Source: Bacteroidota bacterium (lineage in GTDB: Bacteria; Bacteroidota; Bacteroidia; Chitinophagales; Saprospiraceae). From it: a stretch of 16,378 nucleotides of DNA. The translations under genes and the position numbers were made by a program. The notes under the pieces were generated by a model. That model did not search any database and was not told the origin of the DNA. It was given only the letters and a program-made list of their open reading frames with translations. Where the stretch lies: contig JAJRQS010000205.1 in NCBI GenBank assembly GCA_024280135.1, positions 1 to 16,378 on the forward strand. The letters are read 5' to 3'. Below, piece by piece: positions 14,271 to 16,378 of this stretch (within the stretch, counting starts at the first letter, position 1; each line of letters opens with the position of its first letter).

Positions 14271-14557
14271 TATAATATTACACCTCTGTTACACGGTCTG
14301 GCATAGTTTTCGCAAACTCTCTCCACGATGCCTTTCTTATCCCTCCTTCTAAAGGCAATCCCCCCTAAATATGGATTTCTTTTGTTAAGCCTCTGGTTTT
14401 ACTAATTCCATAATCTTACTTATTTATGCTCGGTTGGCTTTTGAAAAGTCAACCAGACCGATTTTACTAATTCCCCCCAGCTGAATTGTGTAATCTATGA
14501 TAATACTTACCCTAGTATTCTATCAAAACGATTTCAAAATTCAACAAAAATTTCAAC
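14271..14557. other. Gene-free stretch upstream of the DUF5723 gene
   Basis: I see no convincing ORF or RNA gene. GCCTTT (14330-14335) can pair with AAAGGC (14351-14356). A GATA-ATACT/AGTAT-TCTATC dyad lies at 14499-14523, 35 nt before the start codon, and may be an operator. No TAnnTTTG box is found before the DUF5723 gene, so its promoter is not identified. Confidence 0.5.
14397..14474. repeat. 13-bp direct repeats flanking a hairpin
   Basis: TTTTACTAATTCC occurs at 14397-14409 and 14462-14474. Between them GGTTGGCTTT (14432-14441) pairs with AAAGTCAACC (14445-14454), 10 bp with one wobble and a 3-nt loop. The layout resembles a small element with target duplications, or a duplicated regulatory site around a hairpin. 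It is too short to carry a gene. Confidence 0.55.
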
Positions 14558-16039
14558 ATGGGGAAATTTAAACTATTTTTACTCGGAGCTATTAGCTTCC
14601 TCCTTTCACAAACGGCCTTTTCGCAAGAGCAATTAGGTATTCGATTGGACAATTACACCGGAATGGATCAAGCTTGGCTGAATCCTGCATTTGTAGCAGC
14701 AAGCCCGCTTACATTCGACATCCACTTAGGCGGACTTGGCATGTTTGGTGAAAACAATTATGCTTTTATTCGCAATACGTCTATCTTAGACATGGCAAAA
14801 AATAGCGGAAAATTCATGTCCGCTTTTGACTTAGATGGTGCACCTGCGCCTAAGGGTTATTTGGTTGGAGATATTTATGACAATCCTAACAAAAAATTCT
14901 TAAAATTCACTACGACCTTTACGGGACCGTCTTTAATGTTTAAGATTGCCGAAAAGCACAGTGTCGGTGTTTTTACAAATATGCGTGCAGCATTTTCTGT
15001 AACAAAGATTCCCGAAGTGCTAGGCTTTTTGGAATATGACCGCAAAAAATATGGAGAATCTTTTGAGGTAAGTCCTTTTGAAGCAGCTGGTGCTATTTGG
15101 AATGAAACGGGTATCCACTATGGATTTGATATTGAGAAAAGTAATGGACACATTTCTTTTGGTGCACACTTAAAATACAACTCTTTCTTAGAAAGTGGAT
15201 TTATTGGTATTCAAGATAATTTAACCGTAACAAAAATCAGCAAGGATTCAACATTAATTAATAATCCTGCCGTTGAATTTGCTATCACCACGGGCAATTT
15301 GAATCGGGTAAGTTTTGATGCAAATAATAAGTCCGTTGATATCGGGAAACCTTCAATAGACTTTTATGGGCATGGTGTAAGTGCAGACCTCGGTGCATCT
15401 ATCCAGATTGAGGACAATGAAGTAGAAGGCTATCGTTGGAAAGCTGGTTTTTCTGTTTTAGATTTTGGAATGATTAACATTAAAAAGAAGGCTGAGTTTC
15501 ATACGTCTAGCCCGATACCAGCCGATTACATGTTTACTTTAGAAGATTTACAAGATGCTAAAAATCTAAAAGAAATCGAGCAAACGATTAGTCAGAATGC
15601 TTTGGGCAATCCAAATGCTTCATTGAAAGCTAAGACCTTTAAGATGGGATTACCATCAGCGATTAGCCTTCAAGGAGATTATCAGTTTATTCAAAACATC
15701 TATGTGGGAGGTGCGCTAGTCCAACCTTTTGGGCTGTCTCGTTATAACTTGACGCGTACCGCTATCTTAGCTGTATCGCCTAGATTTGAAAATAGATATT
15801 TCTCTTTATCGGCACCGATTGTCTTGAGAGATTGGAAGTCACCAAGAATGGGATTGGCGGGTCGTTTAGGATTTATATCCTTTGGAACCGACAATATTGG
15901 GAGCTTTATTCGTAAGAAAGATTTTACTGGAACGGACTTTTATTTCTCAGTTAGCTTAAATGCTGTTAACTTGCCGAAGTTTTTGTCCGGTGGCAGAAAA
16001 AGAAGTCGTCGCTCGACTCTTGGATGTTACGGTTTTTAA
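14558..16039 (+). CDS. DUF5723 family protein, predicted secreted/outer-membrane beta-barrel
   Basis: The 493-residue protein has a clear signal peptide (about 1-22, cleavage after AFS, mature start QEQLG). The early LDNYTGMDQAWLNPAFVAASP (31-51), the repeated amphipathic aromatic strands and the final DFYFSVSLNAVNLPKF fit DUF5723, a Bacteroidota family of outer-membrane-type proteins of unknown function, similar in style to PorV/PorP-like barrels. It has no OmpA-like domain and no linked gliding or type IX secretion gene, so a scaffold or porin role is only a guess. The tail is basic (GGRKRSRRS) and ends in an aromatic residue. The ATG at 14558 directly starts the signal peptide. The acetyltransferase gene follows after 30 nt and may be co-transcribed. 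Confidence 0.8.
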   Translation: MGKFKLFLLGAISFLLSQTAFSQEQLGIRLDNYTGMDQAWLNPAFVAASPLTFDIHLGGLGMFGENNYAFIRNTSILDMAKNSGKFMSAFDLDGAPAPKGYLVGDIYDNPNKKFLKFTTTFTGPSLMFKIAEKHSVGVFTNMRAAFSVTKIPEVLGFLEYDRKKYGESFEVSPFEAAGAIWNETGIHYGFDIEKSNGHISFGAHLKYNSFLESGFIGIQDNLTVTKISKDSTLINNPAVEFAITTGNLNRVSFDANNKSVDIGKPSIDFYGHGVSADLGASIQIEDNEVEGYRWKAGFSVLDFGMINIKKKAEFHTSSPIPADYMFTLEDLQDAKNLKEIEQTISQNALGNPNASLKAKTFKMGLPSAISLQGDYQFIQNIYVGGALVQPFGLSRYNLTRTAILAVSPRFENRYFSLSAPIVLRDWKSPRMGLAGRLGFISFGTDNIGSFIRKKDFTGTDFYFSVSLNAVNLPKFLSGGRKRSRRSTLGCYGF

Positions 16040-16069
16040 ATAATACAATACTCATTTAAACACACTTGC

Positions 16070-16378
16070 ATGCCTTCCCCAATTCGTTTTATCAGCAAGT
16101 CCTTTGATGCATTAACCTTGAACGAGTTATATGGATTATTGGCCTTGCGGCAAAAGGTTTTTATTGTCGAACAAAACTGTCCTTATTTGGATACCGACGA
16201 CAAAGACCAAGATGCCATCCATATTATGGGACAAGATGAAGACAGCAATATAGTGGGATATACGCGGCTTTTGCCGAAAGGAATATCCTATGATGACTAT
16301 TGTTCTATTGGACGAGTAGCCACTCACCCTGACTATCGCAACCAGCAATTGGGCAAAAGGCTAATGCAAGCCAGTATC
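16070..16378 (+). CDS. GNAT family N-acetyltransferase, ElaA-like (partial, runs off the window)
   Basis: An ATG at 16070 opens a frame of 103 codons that is still open at the last base. ElaA-type features are LYGLLALRQKVFIVEQNCPYL (21-41), D-x-KDQDAIHI (43-52), VGYTRLLP (62-69) and the acetyl-CoA-binding region IGRVATHPDYRNQQLGKRLM (81-100), whose R-x-x-Q-x-x-G-K/R loop binds the pyrophosphate. Family members transfer acetyl groups from acetyl-CoA; the substrate is unknown. About 45-50 C-terminal residues should lie beyond the window. It follows the DUF5723 stop by 30 nt. Confidence 0.92.
   Translation, partial: MPSPIRFISKSFDALTLNELYGLLALRQKVFIVEQNCPYLDTDDKDQDAIHIMGQDEDSNIVGYTRLLPKGISYDDYCSIGRVATHPDYRNQQLGKRLMQASI

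Overview
The window is chromosomal DNA of a bacterium of the phylum Bacteroidota, possibly from the Saprospiria (the class is a guess). The evidence is protein families common in that phylum (DUF5723, DUF6438, MbnP-type lipoprotein), housekeeping promoters of the TAnnTTTG type, A-rich leaders without Shine-Dalgarno sequences, and a moderately AT-rich composition. No prophage, complete insertion sequence, CRISPR array, tRNA or rRNA is visible.

Layout: (1) 1-666 is a repeat locus: a short diverged array, a 64-bp spacer, then 23 tandem 20-23 bp units in opposite orientation that stop 6 bp from the stop codon of an ABC exporter (673-2409, minus). (2) A small heat shock protein (2625-3068, plus) has its own promoter and terminator. 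(3) A minus-strand block 8521-3217 encodes the YidC insertase, a lipoprotein with two DUF6438 domains and a cation-chloride-cotransporter-like permease; the gaps of 85 and 15 nt suit an operon. (4) groES-groEL (9024-11001, plus) ends in a strong terminator. (5) A DUF4395 membrane protein (11273-11803, plus) converges on, and shares stop-codon bases with, a two-gene minus-strand unit encoding an MbnP-like lipoprotein and a MauG/MbnH-like di-heme peroxidase. (6) The 869-bp gap 13689-14557 holds a compact transcription unit with a consensus -7 box, a 22-codon Cys-containing ORF whose two ends can base-pair, and a terminator, followed by dispersed repeats and hairpins. (7) A DUF5723 secreted/outer-membrane protein (14558-16039) and the start of an ElaA-type acetyltransferase (16070 to the window end) close the window.

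The genes form three themes: protein quality control and membrane insertion (Hsp20, GroESL, YidC), envelope transport (ABC exporter, permease), and a probable periplasmic copper/redox pair (MbnP plus di-heme peroxidase). The two chaperone units share an upstream element TGGCACG-N4-WTGATG at matching distances from the start codon and show no TAnnTTTG box or CIRCE element, which suggests one dedicated heat-shock promoter class that resembles sigma-54 sites.

The observations most worth following are the orphan Cys-peptide mini-gene at about 13918-14127, the shared chaperone promoter, the 23-copy array with an invariant 9-bp core, and the MbnP/MbnH-like pair without methanobactin genes in view.
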